Assembly: GCA_030180075.1 (NCBI GenBank)
Contig: JASNJN010000142.1
Coordinates: forward strand, 1 to 20,472
DNA length: 20,472 nucleotides
Direction: 5' to 3'
Source of the DNA: Mikrocytos mackini
Lineage: Eukaryota > Endomyxa > Ascetosporea > Mikrocytida > Mikrocytiidae
Shown here piece after piece: positions 1 to 9,330 of the stretch. Under the pieces are notes generated by a model. That model saw nothing but the letters and a program-made list of their open reading frames with translations. It searched no databases and had not been told where the DNA came from. How positions within the stretch are numbered: position 1 is the first letter of the stretch; every line of letters begins with the position of its first letter. The translations under genes were made by a program, and so were the position numbers.

Positions 1-599
1 TGGTTTCCCGACGGATTCTTTATTTGGATTTTTTTTTTACGTTACACTTATTGATGTTTTTAATATTAGCCGGGGAGTTAAGTTGACCTTGTGTATCTGA
101 ATTATGTGTATTAGGCGTTGTTTGATATGAGAATGTTTGGCTGTTGGTACTAAGTNTNTNTTTTATATTTTGTGTTGTAAAGAATTTCTTTTATTATTTT
201 CCTGCTCACTGTTGTCAATATGCCCTCAGAGTAGTTGGAAGGATTGGATAACTTTAAACCGGCTGTGTCTAAGTTTGAGACCAAGCATCGTTTTAAATGT
301 TAAAATTTTGAAAACATTATTTTCAGTTTTTCAAAACTACAGGCGCCGCTATTTGCTTAGCCTTTTCGTATTACTCATAAGCACTTTCAAAAACATTTTA
401 CGTTTGCCAAATAAATTTTATTGTTCTTACAAAACATTTTTGGAAATGGACAGGTATATTTTACCATTCTCGATGAGTTTGTTAACTGGGGTGGCATATA
501 CACCAATGTAAACATAGCATTGTTATATGTACCAACTTATCCATTAAACTGGGTTGTTAATTTGATTTATTTTTTATAAAACATAACAATTCTTAGGAA
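1..599. other. AT-rich stretch, no supported gene
   Basis: I see no convincing gene here. The longest open frame (137-511, +) runs through ambiguous bases near 156-160, resembles no family I know and has no convincing start context. The N calls at 156, 158 and 160 suggest a repeat or polymorphic site in the assembly. Confidence 0.4.
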
Positions 600-939
600 G
601 AAGGCGTTTATTGCACTTATTCCGTCGTGGTCAAATACTTACTACCCATATGGGTACCTAATTCAGGTATAAGACCACGACAGTGCCGTGTACCCTGCTC
701 TGCATATAGCATTGGCTGTGTTACCCGAGACAGGACGGTTTTGGCATGCCACTCATATTTGGTGGTTCGGGCCCTTTATTCCTTGTTCCCTTCAGCTGAT
801 TGTTGCCTACATGGGAACATTGGAAATTGCCCCCTGCACAGTATTTTACTATGGCAGCCATAATACGGAGGTTTCTCCGACCCAACAATCCGCCCAGATC
901 TTTCCGCAGTCATACTGTGCGTTACTAAAGCAGGGGGAA
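600..939. other. GC-richer island with nested palindromes, possible retroelement remnant
   Basis: This segment is visibly less AT-rich than its surroundings. It has overlapping open frames on the plus strand (627-863 and 688-999), but neither product is recognisable. It contains a 9-bp inverted repeat, GTCGTGGTC (624-632) with GACCACGAC (673-681), whose loop holds the perfect 14-bp palindrome TACCCATATGGGTA (643-656). The segment ends in a purine tract just before a TGTTGGGA motif at 940, as the 3' end of an LTR retrotransposon would. The composition and purine tract are seen; the retroelement reading is inference. Confidence 0.25.
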
Positions 940-1169
940 TGTTGGGATTTTTTTGAGAATTTAAAATTTTCTCATATAATCTGTTATAATAATAAGTAAT
1001 TGCAATCAGCGCTGTCCATAAGGGTCTCCTGATATCGCATGTCTTAATGTTTTATGTTATTAATTGTTTCCTATAGCGATTTTTTAATATATCTTAAAAC
1101 TGCCTATTAAACTTTATATCAATTATATAATATATATTGTGTTTCTATTCGGTTTCAAAGACCACAACA
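940..1169 (+). repeat. Possible LTR (solo or 3' LTR), about 230 bp
   Basis: The segment begins TGTTG right after a polypurine-like tract (930-939) and ends CAACA at 1165-1169, giving 5-bp inverted TG...CA termini. It is AT-rich and has a TATAATA-like stretch near 984. Retroviral-type LTRs start TG, end CA and have a polypurine tract just 5' of the 3' LTR. No second LTR copy, primer-binding site or readable pol domain is visible, so the call is weak and the termini could be coincidence. Confidence 0.2.
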
Positions 1170-1621
1170 TACAACCTAGGCATAATGATCAATTTTTCCA
1201 AATTTTATTTTACAAACTTAGGAATTCTGAAGTCTGTAGGATTCTCACAACAAAGGAATTAGAACAACTGAGAGGTGCACATTAACATACATAATCTATT
1301 TATATAGTAGGTTATCTCTGCAATTTCATACTTATGATTAACATTCTGTACTTGATTCATCTCGTCTCATTCCGCAATGTTCTTGCATTGAAAGTCTGGC
1401 TCTAGACTCCAAGAAAACAGGAATACGAGACTGCTTTTCACTTGAAATGACTAGCTCAATTAAAACCGTCATAGATTCCCCAGAGATTCAAACACATTTC
1501 AGCTTTTTATTTCCTTGATATAAAACTGAAGCTCACAGACGGCTAGGAAGATAGTTACTTGGTGTTTATTGAATACACAGATGAGCTATACACAACTGTT
1601 TATAGAATTATGTATTAAGAA
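1170..1621. other. AT-rich intergenic DNA, nothing recognised
   Basis: There are no long open frames, and I recognise no repeats or RNA motifs here. The last eight bases (1614-1621, ATTAAGAA) are the left target-site copy of the hAT-type MITE that follows. Confidence 0.4.
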
Positions 1622-1995
1622 CAGGGTTGCGTTTATGACAGGCATAAACCCTTTATGACATGACATGGGTTTTAACCGGTATAAACCGGATTAAACCATG
1701 TCAAGAACCTCAAAAATTTATATTTTGAAAATATTTTAAAAATTCCAAAAATAATCTTAATTGAAATTATTAACGCAATCCCAGGAGATTAGAAATAAAA
1801 TATTTCTTGAAAAATCAAAAATCTCCAAAATCAAAGTAATAAAACATAAATATAAAAATATGCTAAAAATAAAAAAATTTATCCCAAAAAATCTTCCAAA
1901 AATTAGTTCCTACCAAATTTTAGGTTTGTGCCGGATAAAACGTCAAAAACGTTTATGACATGACGGTATTATCCGGTTTTTACCTTACAACCCTG
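1622..1995. mobile_element. hAT-type MITE with perfect 8-bp target-site duplication
   Basis: The 374-bp unit has inverted ends CAGGGTTG (1622-1629) and CAACCCTG (1988-1995). It is flanked on both sides by the exact 8-mer ATTAAGAA (1614-1621 and 1996-2003). An 8-bp target duplication with CAGGG-type ends is the hallmark of hAT elements. Subterminal repeats are visible: GTTTATGACA-type motifs near 1631, 1649 and 1950, and CCGG-containing motifs (AACCGG, CCGGT, CCGGAT) near both ends, as expected for transposase-binding sites. The interior is AT-rich; the 65-codon open frame at 1761-1958 lies wholly within it and looks accidental. It encodes no transposase, so it is non-autonomous and was mobilised in trans. 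The perfect duplication argues for a recent insertion. Confidence 0.88.
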
Positions 1996-3980
1996 ATTAA
2001 GAAGCGCATTTTCTCGCAGACTGGTCGTATCCTCCCAACGAATATAGAAACTGGGATTTTCTGTGGAATTAAAATATAGTTAGCTTCTTAAATAGGAAAC
2101 AGTGCTCCTACCATCATAAAAGTGGATATACTTTGGCCACGGAAGCTTTCCTTATCTAGAAGGAAAATGCCATATAGCTCACGTGGAATGATATTTGTAA
2201 ATAAGAATGAAATAATCAAAAATAGTTTCCGAGTGATTTAGGAATTGTTAATCATATGGCCATTTTTAAATATTCACAGATAACTTTTCTCACAAACTTA
2301 TACTTCTAGAAAATTCTTGGTACACTTGATGATACAGTGAAGGACTAAAATACTTGGATAATCTCTTTTAATCAGACTTAAAGTGTCAAATATTTCTAAA
2401 ACACAACTGTCGAATATAAAGTAATTTGGGAACTAAAATTCAAATGCTTCGTGGATATCACGAAATAATTTTAAAAGCATAGATATGGAAGCAGATTTGT
2501 TCAACTTGTTGGTGACTAGACTTAATTATAACAATGGAGATATAGCCATTGTCGACACATACAGGTGAAAAACGGTTCTATTTAGGTAAAATCAGAACAT
2601 TGAGTTTGCTAGCTTTCCCAAGCTTTCTTTGGGTGTAAAGGGGAGACATGTTCCGATTTGTCTTCTATCCTTACTTGTGTATATGATATTCTAGATAACT
2701 ATAAAGAACTAAGGGTCAAGTTTTTATGTCTAGTATTTTAAATATTATATTTATTTAAAATATTGGAGAGTTCCAATTGACTAGGTATAGCCAATCGTAA
2801 CTCTCTACAATAACATCAACTTATAAATTTATATTAGGAACACAAAAATGTAAACACACGAACAAATATAAACTAGGAGTGTTTTCAAATAAATAGGAAT
2901 AGATGTGGGTGTCCAGAATAGTTTTTTCTTGGAAACAAATTCGAACACAAATCTAGATCATGAGTACAACGAATTCAATCATAAGTAGAGTTCCCCTCGA
3001 CACGACTCGAATTAGAGGCCGAGCTAAGAATGCAAAATATTCTGTACAAACCTGTAGATTTAATACTGAAATAAATATAGAAACTGGTTACAAAAAATAT
3101 TTGTTAAAAATTGAGAAGCAGTAAAAATTTAATTTTGAATGATATTTTGGCAAACTTTCATCTTTTTTGGATATTCCACACTTTCTTTTTGATGATTGTT
3201 TTATTTACTATCCTACCTGCTTATTTTTGCAATTATATTTAAAAATAACTCGCTCGAAATACTTGACTCGGTGTAAAATCAAAAACTCGAAACATGAGTA
3301 ATTTAACAAATCGGAACTCGAAGAACTACAATCATATGAACGATTCTAAAACTATTAGAGATATTAGTAAATGACAATTATGCAACAGGATGAATGATAC
3401 CCGACATTTGAATATATGGCTATTGTATAACTTGGGTTAAGTATTCGGCCATGGTTGTAAAAGTTGAATGTTGTTAATGTAGACAACAATAGATTAATGG
3501 ATATTTAATATAATATTATTGATAGCAATAATGATTCTAATGATAGGCATATACTTTATTATGAAGAGGATGTTTTAAATAAGAAAAGGATTTGGAAGAT
3601 AGATAGTATTTATTCAAGATAGTTTGGAAACAACATTTGATAAATAACAGAAAACTAAATTGATATCGAATAATAAATAAATAATGAGTTATAATTTTGT
3701 ATACTTTTGATATTTTAATTTTGGGGCAATACTTAACGTTTTTATAGGATGTCTGATATACAATTTAAAACCAGATCTATATTGAAGTAGAGTTTCCAAT
3801 TCCCAAGGAAATGGGAATCTATTTATTAATTTTCCGGGAACCGAGAATGATTTTTTAGTATAAGGTACTCAAATCCAAATATGTGAATTTTGGGCAAAAA
3901 CTTTGAATCTAATTTTAACAATATTATAAAAAGTAACCAATGTTAACTTTCTCTGTAGACATATTGGATTTAGTCGTTGG
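1996..3980. other. Long AT-rich non-coding stretch
   Basis: Nearly 2 kb without a supportable gene; stops are dense in all frames. It contains the hairpin at 2765-2806 and two TCGA/CTCG-rich patches (about 2996-3025 and 3250-3320) that resemble degenerate transposon ends but do not align well enough to call. A short inverted repeat, ATTCCC/GGGAAT, occurs near 3797-3816. Confidence 0.4.
2765..2806. repeat. Imperfect hairpin (about 18-bp stem)
   Basis: GAGAGTT (2766-2772) pairs with AACTCTC (2799-2805). The pairing continues inward through ATTG/CAAT with about three mismatches, leaving a short loop. It lies in non-coding DNA and may be a small foldback repeat. There is no U-tract or gene nearby to suggest a terminator. 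Confidence 0.5.
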
Positions 3981-4484
3981 CTAGTTTTTACTGCAAATAA
4001 TGTACAAAAAATGGAAAGTGTTATTATAAATATTGCATTTTATTGCACAATAAATGATTTTCCCAAGTGATTGATCAGCTTGGGGCCGTACCCAGCGTGA
4101 CACACAGAAACCTGTATCAGCTCGGGAAAGTGTGCTAACGAAGAAAGATATAAGGTTACCTAGAAGACCAATCGAAGAGTTGTACAATAAGTTGCTTAAT
4201 GTGACCATTAAGGGATCACTGCAAATATACCGTTGGTTGTCTCTGATGTCGTAACACCCAAGTGGGAGGCTAGAGACAGAGCTCTGGCAGTATACGCTGA
4301 TTGAATTAAAAAGAAGGTGGGCAAGAGGAAAAGCAGGACCATGCGCGCACATCTCCCAGAGCCCATAGTACCGAGTATTAAAGTGCCGCGGGAATTGCAA
4401 GTTTCTGGACCAGGCTGTTGGGAATGTTGACAACTTAGGCGTCCATAGTTCCGACTCAAGAGTTGGCTGAACCATATGAAATTA
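3981..4484. other. GC-richer island, decayed coding-like sequence of unknown origin
   Basis: This is clearly richer in G and C than its flanks. The minus strand has overlapping open frames (3981-4475 and 4208-4504). The plus strand has two stretches of charged, coding-like composition broken by stops (about 4141-4255 and 4257-4370). I recognise no domain. Its position directly against an inverted repeat at 4485, and its composition, suggest cargo or remnant of a transposon or retroelement. The minus-strand frames may be shadows. Confidence 0.25.
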
Positions 4485-4796
4485 CATATTTTAGAGGAAA
4501 TCACTTTTTCAAAGGAGAAGGTCTAAATTAGCTCAACATGACTTATGTTGATTTTTGAATGTTCTTAATGCGGTCTTCTATCGACTTTTTGAAAATTTTC
4601 AAAAATAATCTTCATTTTGATTTTCGCCTTATTTTCAGCTCTAAATAACCGTAGTTTCTCAGAAATTTATGATACCCGACCTAAATAAATTGAAAGCCGA
4701 GACCAGTGTGCTGTTTATACGCATGAGATCTACATATCAAATATATATAAATGTTTGCTTATTATATATTGAAAAAGTGATTTCCTCTAAAATATG
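4485..4796. mobile_element. Foldback/MITE-like unit with 26-bp perfect inverted ends
   Basis: The 26 bases at 4485-4510 (starting CATATTTTAGAGG) recur exactly, as the reverse complement, at 4771-4796. Weaker pairing continues outside the perfect core. The interior of about 260 bp is non-coding. A perfect 26-bp inverted repeat at this spacing is best explained by terminal inverted repeats of a small non-autonomous element. No clear target-site duplication is visible, so the true ends may lie outside the perfect core and the superfamily is undetermined. Confidence 0.6.
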
Positions 4797-5289
4797 CCAT
4801 GTAACTATATGAGGCATGCCGAATTAGGTCATTAACAACGAAATAAGCGGGAGTTGATGCTAAAGAATATACTTGATATGATTGAGGAGCGTGATATTTA
4901 ACCGAGTAGGTTAATGGTGAGGAAGAACAAAATTTATAATTAATTATTTAATTGTTTATCTTATAAAAATTAACAGAATGATAAACCAATCAACGTAAAC
5001 TTGAGAATTTAATTCCTCTATAACTTATTTCGTCCCATAATGAAGTTAAAAATTTTAGGCCATTATCCTATAAATTTAAAAACTCTATTATAATATTTCA
5101 AAATCACATATTTTATTTGATCACTTTTGTCACATATTTTCAAACCCTTAAAATGTTAAATTTTGACCTGAATTCCTGTCACAGAAATTCCAATGACTAA
5201 TATTGAATAAAAAACAACTCAAATATTAACGGCTATATTCCGTAAAAGATTTATGCCAAGCTGACTATTTTAAACCAATAATTAATTAT
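4797..5289. other. AT-rich intergenic DNA
   Basis: I see no gene, clear repeat or RNA motif. The sequence is strongly AT-rich with stops in every frame. Confidence 0.4.
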
Positions 5290-5830
5290 TATTAAATAAG
5301 GTGCCGTCGCCTGGTCACTTCAGCCTTTTTGTGAAACCAATTGATTCCGTTATAACTTGGTGGTTAACTTATATTCACTTATTCTTTCCCTTCTTAGAGG
5401 TTTTGAAGGGCATGTGGTTGACCAGATCGCTGTGATGCCTAACAATACCACTCCGATTTTTCATCTATGGCGATATGAACCAGAGACCTTTTTAGTCTGC
5501 GCGATAACTTTTGGATTAACGCAAAGTTTTCACCACCTTTTCGTTGATAACTGATGTTCATAGTCTACCTTCACTTTGGGCGACATGCCGAGCCAGAGGC
5601 AAGGGAATCATGAATTGATTCCGGGGCCATTTTCTTGTTGTAGATCTTGCGGGCCCATGTTAAAACGTTAATGATGGTATATACCAACATGATTTCCCAT
5701 CGGGCTTTATAGTTACCCCAAAAAGGGACTAGACATGATTGGGTTATAGGCCGTTTTGGAAGCCGGGAGAAATGTGAATCCATTGTCGCGCTAGTTGTTG
5801 CAACCTTGGACCAGGGTTTGGCTAATTCGG
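5290..5830. other. GC-richer island, probable mobile-element remnant
   Basis: A second island of balanced composition, starting GGTGCCGTCGCC near 5301. It has a short plus-strand open frame (5357-5554) and a minus-strand one (5571-5783); neither matches a family I know. Reading the minus strand through the whole island meets several stops. The composition differs from the surrounding DNA and resembles the islands at 600-939 and 3981-4484. I infer a decayed mobile element, without evidence for its class. Confidence 0.2.
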
Positions 5831-6714
5831 TACGTCATAAAACATAGAATAATCCACGGAAACAGGGGAAAATTTTTGGACTTTGTCTTTTTTTATTTTT
5901 AAAAATATTCAAACACTTTCTTCGTTGGTCGATGTGAAGTTGTTTCCCAATAATATGATCATAAAATCACGTGGAAGGAATTATTTGACGAATAGTAACT
6001 AAACAAGAAATATTTTAATCATTTAAGGATTTTCATTTGGATGCTTTGTGTTTTGAAAGAAGTATCATTTGTCTTTCACGAAACCCTTTTTAATATCTCG
6101 AAACAACCCATATTCTTACCAAGATATCACAAACTAGGCCCATTCGGGTTTAGACGAGTTTTGGATACATATAAATTAATTTTACATTTTACTGTATTTT
6201 ACATATTAATTTTCAAAAATTATATGGTTCATATCACACGTGAGATTATCCAACCCAATCGGGTCGGGTTCGGACGGAAGAAGGTCCAGAATCGCCAAAA
6301 ATTCTCAACAAATCACGAAAGACCAAAGTTATTAATAATATCGCCATTTGAACTAACTGAATCAATTCACAGATTTAGATAAGTGAAATAAACCATATTT
6401 GGAGTGATAATTTTGTTTGGTTGTAATCAAAAAGTTGATTCACACACTTATATGACACTATTTTGACAATAATTTTCGGAAATCCAAAAATTTGCTACCA
6501 AAATGATCTTCGTTTTCGACCCTAGCCCGCCCGACCCGTTTCGGGTCTGGGTCTGGAAATCGGCGAAAATTCTCATGTCTCGTTTAGATATCCCACATGT
6601 GAGGACTTTGAAACCTATTTTATATAGAAAACTCAGATTTTCAACATATGTCATTTTTGAGGGTATGTCTATTTGCACTCTGGTGTTTTTCTAAAATAGC
6701 CCATTTCATTCTAT
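5831..6714. other. Non-coding stretch with degenerate GGGTCGGG-type repeats
   Basis: Short open frames here (6041-6382 +, 6503-6694 +, 6448-6678 -) overlap one another and look accidental. Two diverged direct copies are visible. About 6252-6307 contains CCCAATCGGGTCGGGTTCGG and then AATCGCCAAAAATTCTCA. About 6525-6577 contains a CCCGACCCG...GGGTCTGGGTCTGG block and then AATCGGCGAAAATTCTCA. A related sequence in inverted orientation appears at 20085-20129. This looks like a dispersed repeat family. Confidence 0.35.
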
Positions 6715-6990
6715 TTTTTTTTTAATTTGACATAATGGTTATTTAATTAAATAACTCGGTCATTATGTAACCGAGACCGCATTCTCACCCGGCTGCCACC
6801 GGGACTCTCCTATTCTCTTCTCTGTGGCCGCACCAGCCGTCACTCTCCTCCTGCTACCCAACTACCCTGCTACAAACCTGCTACAACCCTGCTACACTCT
6901 CAGGACGCTCCGTCCTTGTCACGCCCTGATTCCCCTATTCCTAACTGTCTGCCATGTGTTTCTGCCACTTTCTTTGAAGAAGTTTGTTCT
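6715..6990 (+). repeat. Interspersed repeat, copy A (CTACCC-rich, with CTCGGT/ACCGAG hairpin)
   Basis: The segment begins in a T-rich tract and a TTTAATTTGACA motif, then the hairpin CTCGGT...ACCGAG (about 6754-6775). A C/T-rich stretch with repeated GCTAC/CTACCC units follows (6853-6900), then the conserved block CTCAGGACGCTCCGTCCTTG (6899-6918). The same order of blocks occurs in reverse complement at 19130-19415, so both are copies of one family of about 280 bp. No coding sequence or target duplication is evident. An open frame starting at 6824 runs from this repeat into the neighbouring hAT relic and is a chance fusion. Confidence 0.75.
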
Positions 6991-6994
6991 CGGA

Positions 6995-7691
6995 GATTAC
7001 TTTTATTCAATAAAAAACGAATCAACAAGGAATGTTAAAGATAAACTTGTTTTAGAATTTACAAATTTTAACGAAAATATATTAACATATTTAAAAGCAA
7101 GAATTGATTTAAATGAAGCTAAATTTCAAATTTCAAATTTACATTTTAAAAACGAAATTAATTATGAAGAAATAGATGAAATTATTAAAGATTTGGACGT
7201 CAAATAGAACTGGACCATGAAAATTTGTATCTAGAATTGGATAATATAAACGAAATGAAATCAAAAATTTTACAAAACCACTGAATATTAAAAACGAACC
7301 TGGAATAGTAATTTACAAGGAATTTTTTAAAGAAAATGTTGGAGAATTCAAAGAATTAAAAAAATTCTGCAATATGTATGTTCGATAAACGTTTCCAATA
7401 CACATGTAGAAAGGATTTTCAGTATTTTATTACAAAAAAACAAGATAAGGAAAGATAAGCAACGAATTATTAAAATCGGAATTAATTATTAAAAATAACT
7501 TAGATATGGAGAGTATCAAGTTTTACAATTTGTTAAGAAATAAATAATTAAATATTAATTTGATGTTAATAAACATCCTTTTATTCGTCTTTTCACTTTT
7601 TAGTTTATAAAACAAAGCTTTTCAAACATTAAAACCCTTCAAAAACCGATTAAACCGGAAAATCTTCGCTTTTCCGGTTTTTGTGCCACCC
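6995..7691 (+). pseudogene. Decayed hAT-family transposase (C-terminal dimerisation region) and 3' element end
   Basis: Stop- and frameshift-ridden coding remnant. The open part at about 6995-7207 gives a charged region of no known family. Reading on through several breaks gives, at about 7390-7431, a segment with the motif NTHVERIFS. This corresponds to the hallmark (S/T)xxxERxFS motif of the hATC dimerisation domain. After another frameshift, about 7462-7547 encodes NELLKSELIIKNNLDMES and ends NLLRNK-stop, matching the usual hATC tail (L...L..ELxIKxN.D...FY..L). Downstream is an 11-bp perfect hairpin (7652-7662 with 7670-7680), then a CACCCTA end near 7685-7691, similar to the CAACCCTG end of the 1622-1995 MITE. 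The element is dead: I count at least two frameshifts and several stops. The left end is not found and may lie under the repeat at 6715-6990. Confidence 0.65.
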
Positions 7692-7838
7692 TAGTTAAAG
7701 GCCGATCTACACTATCTAATATTTTAAAATATTTTTGATGAAATTCTAATAAATAACTCGCCAGTTTTGTAATTATCGAAAGTCATCGTTATCGGGAAAT
7801 TGGAAACTCGAGGGCCGAAGTTTTAAATAATGTATTAA
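7692..7838. other. Short AT-rich spacer between two elements
   Basis: Nothing recognised. It ends in the TTAA (7835-7838) that is the left target site of the next element. Confidence 0.4.
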
Positions 7839-8275
7839 CCCTTTAAGGACGACGATGACGACTAGCTAGCCATTTAAAAAGTAAGCAAAACACAGCAGAT
7901 ACCTCAATAATATTGATTGTTTAAATAATGTAACATTTGGCATATTTATTTTTTGACATACATTATAGTTTTATGTTTTGACATTTTTAATTTTTAACAA
8001 AATGAATAATTTATCTAAACTTTTAGGAAATTAAATCGGAATTAGATTTAGGCCAAATAACCATCTAGGGAGTAAGCTACTTTTTCATAAACGAATTTGA
8101 ATTAATTATTATTTGTACATATAAGTACAACTCCGGCTTCATTGTATAAATTCGTGTGTATCTATATGTACAATTTCGGCTTCAATGGAAAGTTATCGTT
8201 GTCACTATATTGACAATTTCGTCTCCCACGGAAAGATGGCTGTGTACAAATATGTACATCGTCGTCCTTAAAAGG
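7839..8275. mobile_element. piggyBac-type MITE with TTAA target duplication
   Basis: The 437-bp unit is bounded by CCCTTTAAGGACGACGATG (7839-7857) and its reverse complement at 8257-8275, 18 of 19 positions matching. It is flanked on both sides by TTAA (7835-7838 and 8276-8279). The TTAA target and CCCTTT-type ends are typical of the piggyBac superfamily. It encodes nothing. Three diverged repeats of a GTACAATTTCGGCTTCA-like unit lie toward the right end (about 8124, 8168 and 8209), possibly transposase-binding repeats. It is non-autonomous; no piggyBac transposase is present in the window. Confidence 0.85.
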
Positions 8276-8604
8276 TTAAAATTTTAAACATGGATTCTTA
8301 CAAATACCTTTCAAATCGCAATAAAACAAAGTTAATTTCCTTATAATTGATCAAAATGCAAAGATATATAAACGTTGTTAAAATATCTCTTTCATAAACG
8401 CCAATTTCCATAAAATAAAAAATAAATATAAAATTCGCATGATTGATTTCATTGATCATAAACTCGTCAAAAGGACATAAATACGCAAATTTTAATAGAT
8501 TTACAAATATAACTACTCATTTAAAACCCACCAATATACTAAAAAGCGAAATTGAACACATTTTTACAGAAATTCGTTCTATAAAGGAATCCAATAAAAA
8601 TACA
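8276..8604. other. AT-rich upstream region of the split membrane-protein gene
   Basis: No gene of its own. The reading frame of the downstream gene is open back to 8443, but the first ATG followed by a signal-peptide-like sequence is at 8605. The region presumably carries that gene's promoter; I see no motif clear enough to mark. Confidence 0.35.
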
Positions 8605-8729
8605 ATGTCAGGGAATAAACTGTCGATCATTCTATATTTAGTTTGTTATAGTTTAATGTCCAATGACGATTACTATAAACCTGTAACACTAATGAACGTG
8701 ACAATTTTCGTAGAGAAGGGATTATTAAA
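8605..8729 (+). pseudogene. 5' fragment (signal peptide) of a split secreted/type I membrane protein gene
   Basis: From the ATG at 8605 the frame encodes a typical signal peptide: a short polar start with one Lys, then the hydrophobic run LSIILYLVCYSLMS. About 20 further residues (NDDYYKPVTLMNVTIFVEKG) follow up to the 9-bp repeat ATTATTAAA at 8721-8729. Past that point the frame runs into the inserted element and stops at 8776-8778. The frame is the one needed to continue at 9331 if the element at 8730-9321 plus one 9-bp repeat is removed. I take it as the severed start of the gene ending at 10579. Whether a short protein is still made from this fragment is unknown. Confidence 0.65.
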
Positions 8730-9321
8730 GGAAAAGTATATTTGTGTCGTTTTGTTTCAAGATGAGTCCTTTTCATGATAATAATATCCGTGTTGTTGGA
8801 ATGAAAGAATATGTTTATAAACGTTTTTAACAAACGAAATTCAATACACACAAATTCAAATGTATATATTTATGATATAAATGAAAACGGAAAAAAAATA
8901 ATATAAACATGATGGGTTGATCGTCAGTTTAAGACGGATTTTCAAATTTTAAAAAGGACCCATCTTGAAACAAAACGACACATTTGCACAAGAAATTTTG
9001 AAAAAAGTTCGAGTGCAAATATCGCCTAAATTATTTATGTTGTTTCTCATCAAATTTTAACATAGATCTGGGGCTCGGTTTTTGATTTAATTGTTTTACC
9101 AAAAAAATTACATTTATTTGTTACCATTTTTCGATTTTCAAATTTTAAATGAAGAAATTCCGAAAATTCGCAGATTATAAAGGAAAATTTTTAACCAAGG
9201 AAATAAATCAAAAATTAAGCCCCAAATCATGGTTAAAACTTGATGAGAAACAAAATATATCGCTTAGAGTCAAAATAAACATATATAAAATTTTTTATTT
9301 TATGTGAAAATATCCTCTGCC
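8730..9321. mobile_element. 592-bp non-autonomous transposon (MULE-like) inserted in a gene, 9-bp target duplication
   Basis: The element is flanked by the exact 9-mer ATTATTAAA (8721-8729 and 9322-9330). Its ends pair imperfectly: GGAAAAGTATATTT at 8730-8743 against the reverse complement of 9308-9321, 11 of 14 matching. A 9-bp target duplication fits Mutator-like elements. Inside are two large foldbacks. Bases 8744-8773 pair with 8952-8981 (29 of 30), and 9042-9089 pair with 9204-9251 (40 of 48). It has no coding capacity. It interrupts the membrane-protein gene, and its removal restores the frame. The duplication is seen directly; the superfamily is inferred from target length and could be wrong. 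The element might also be a composite of two nested foldback elements. Confidence 0.75.
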
Positions 9322-9330
9322 ATTATTAAA

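Noticed and set aside
1761-1958. 65-codon Lys/Ile-rich open frame
   Set aside because: It lies wholly inside the hAT-type MITE, and its composition simply reflects A-rich DNA.
2940-3330. TCGA/CTCG-rich patches as transposon ends
   Set aside because: The patches near 3000 and 3250-3320 look related by eye but do not align into consistent inverted or direct repeats, and no target duplication was found.
6824-7207. A 127-codon protein starting at 6824
   Set aside because: Its first half is the C/T-rich repeat also found inverted at 19130-19415 and its second half is the hAT relic. It is a chance junction of two repeats.
8443-8778. A separate 111-codon gene
   Set aside because: Its last 16 codons lie within the inserted element and it lacks an ATG at 8443. 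The signal-peptide start at 8605 is better read as the 5' end of the gene ending at 10579.
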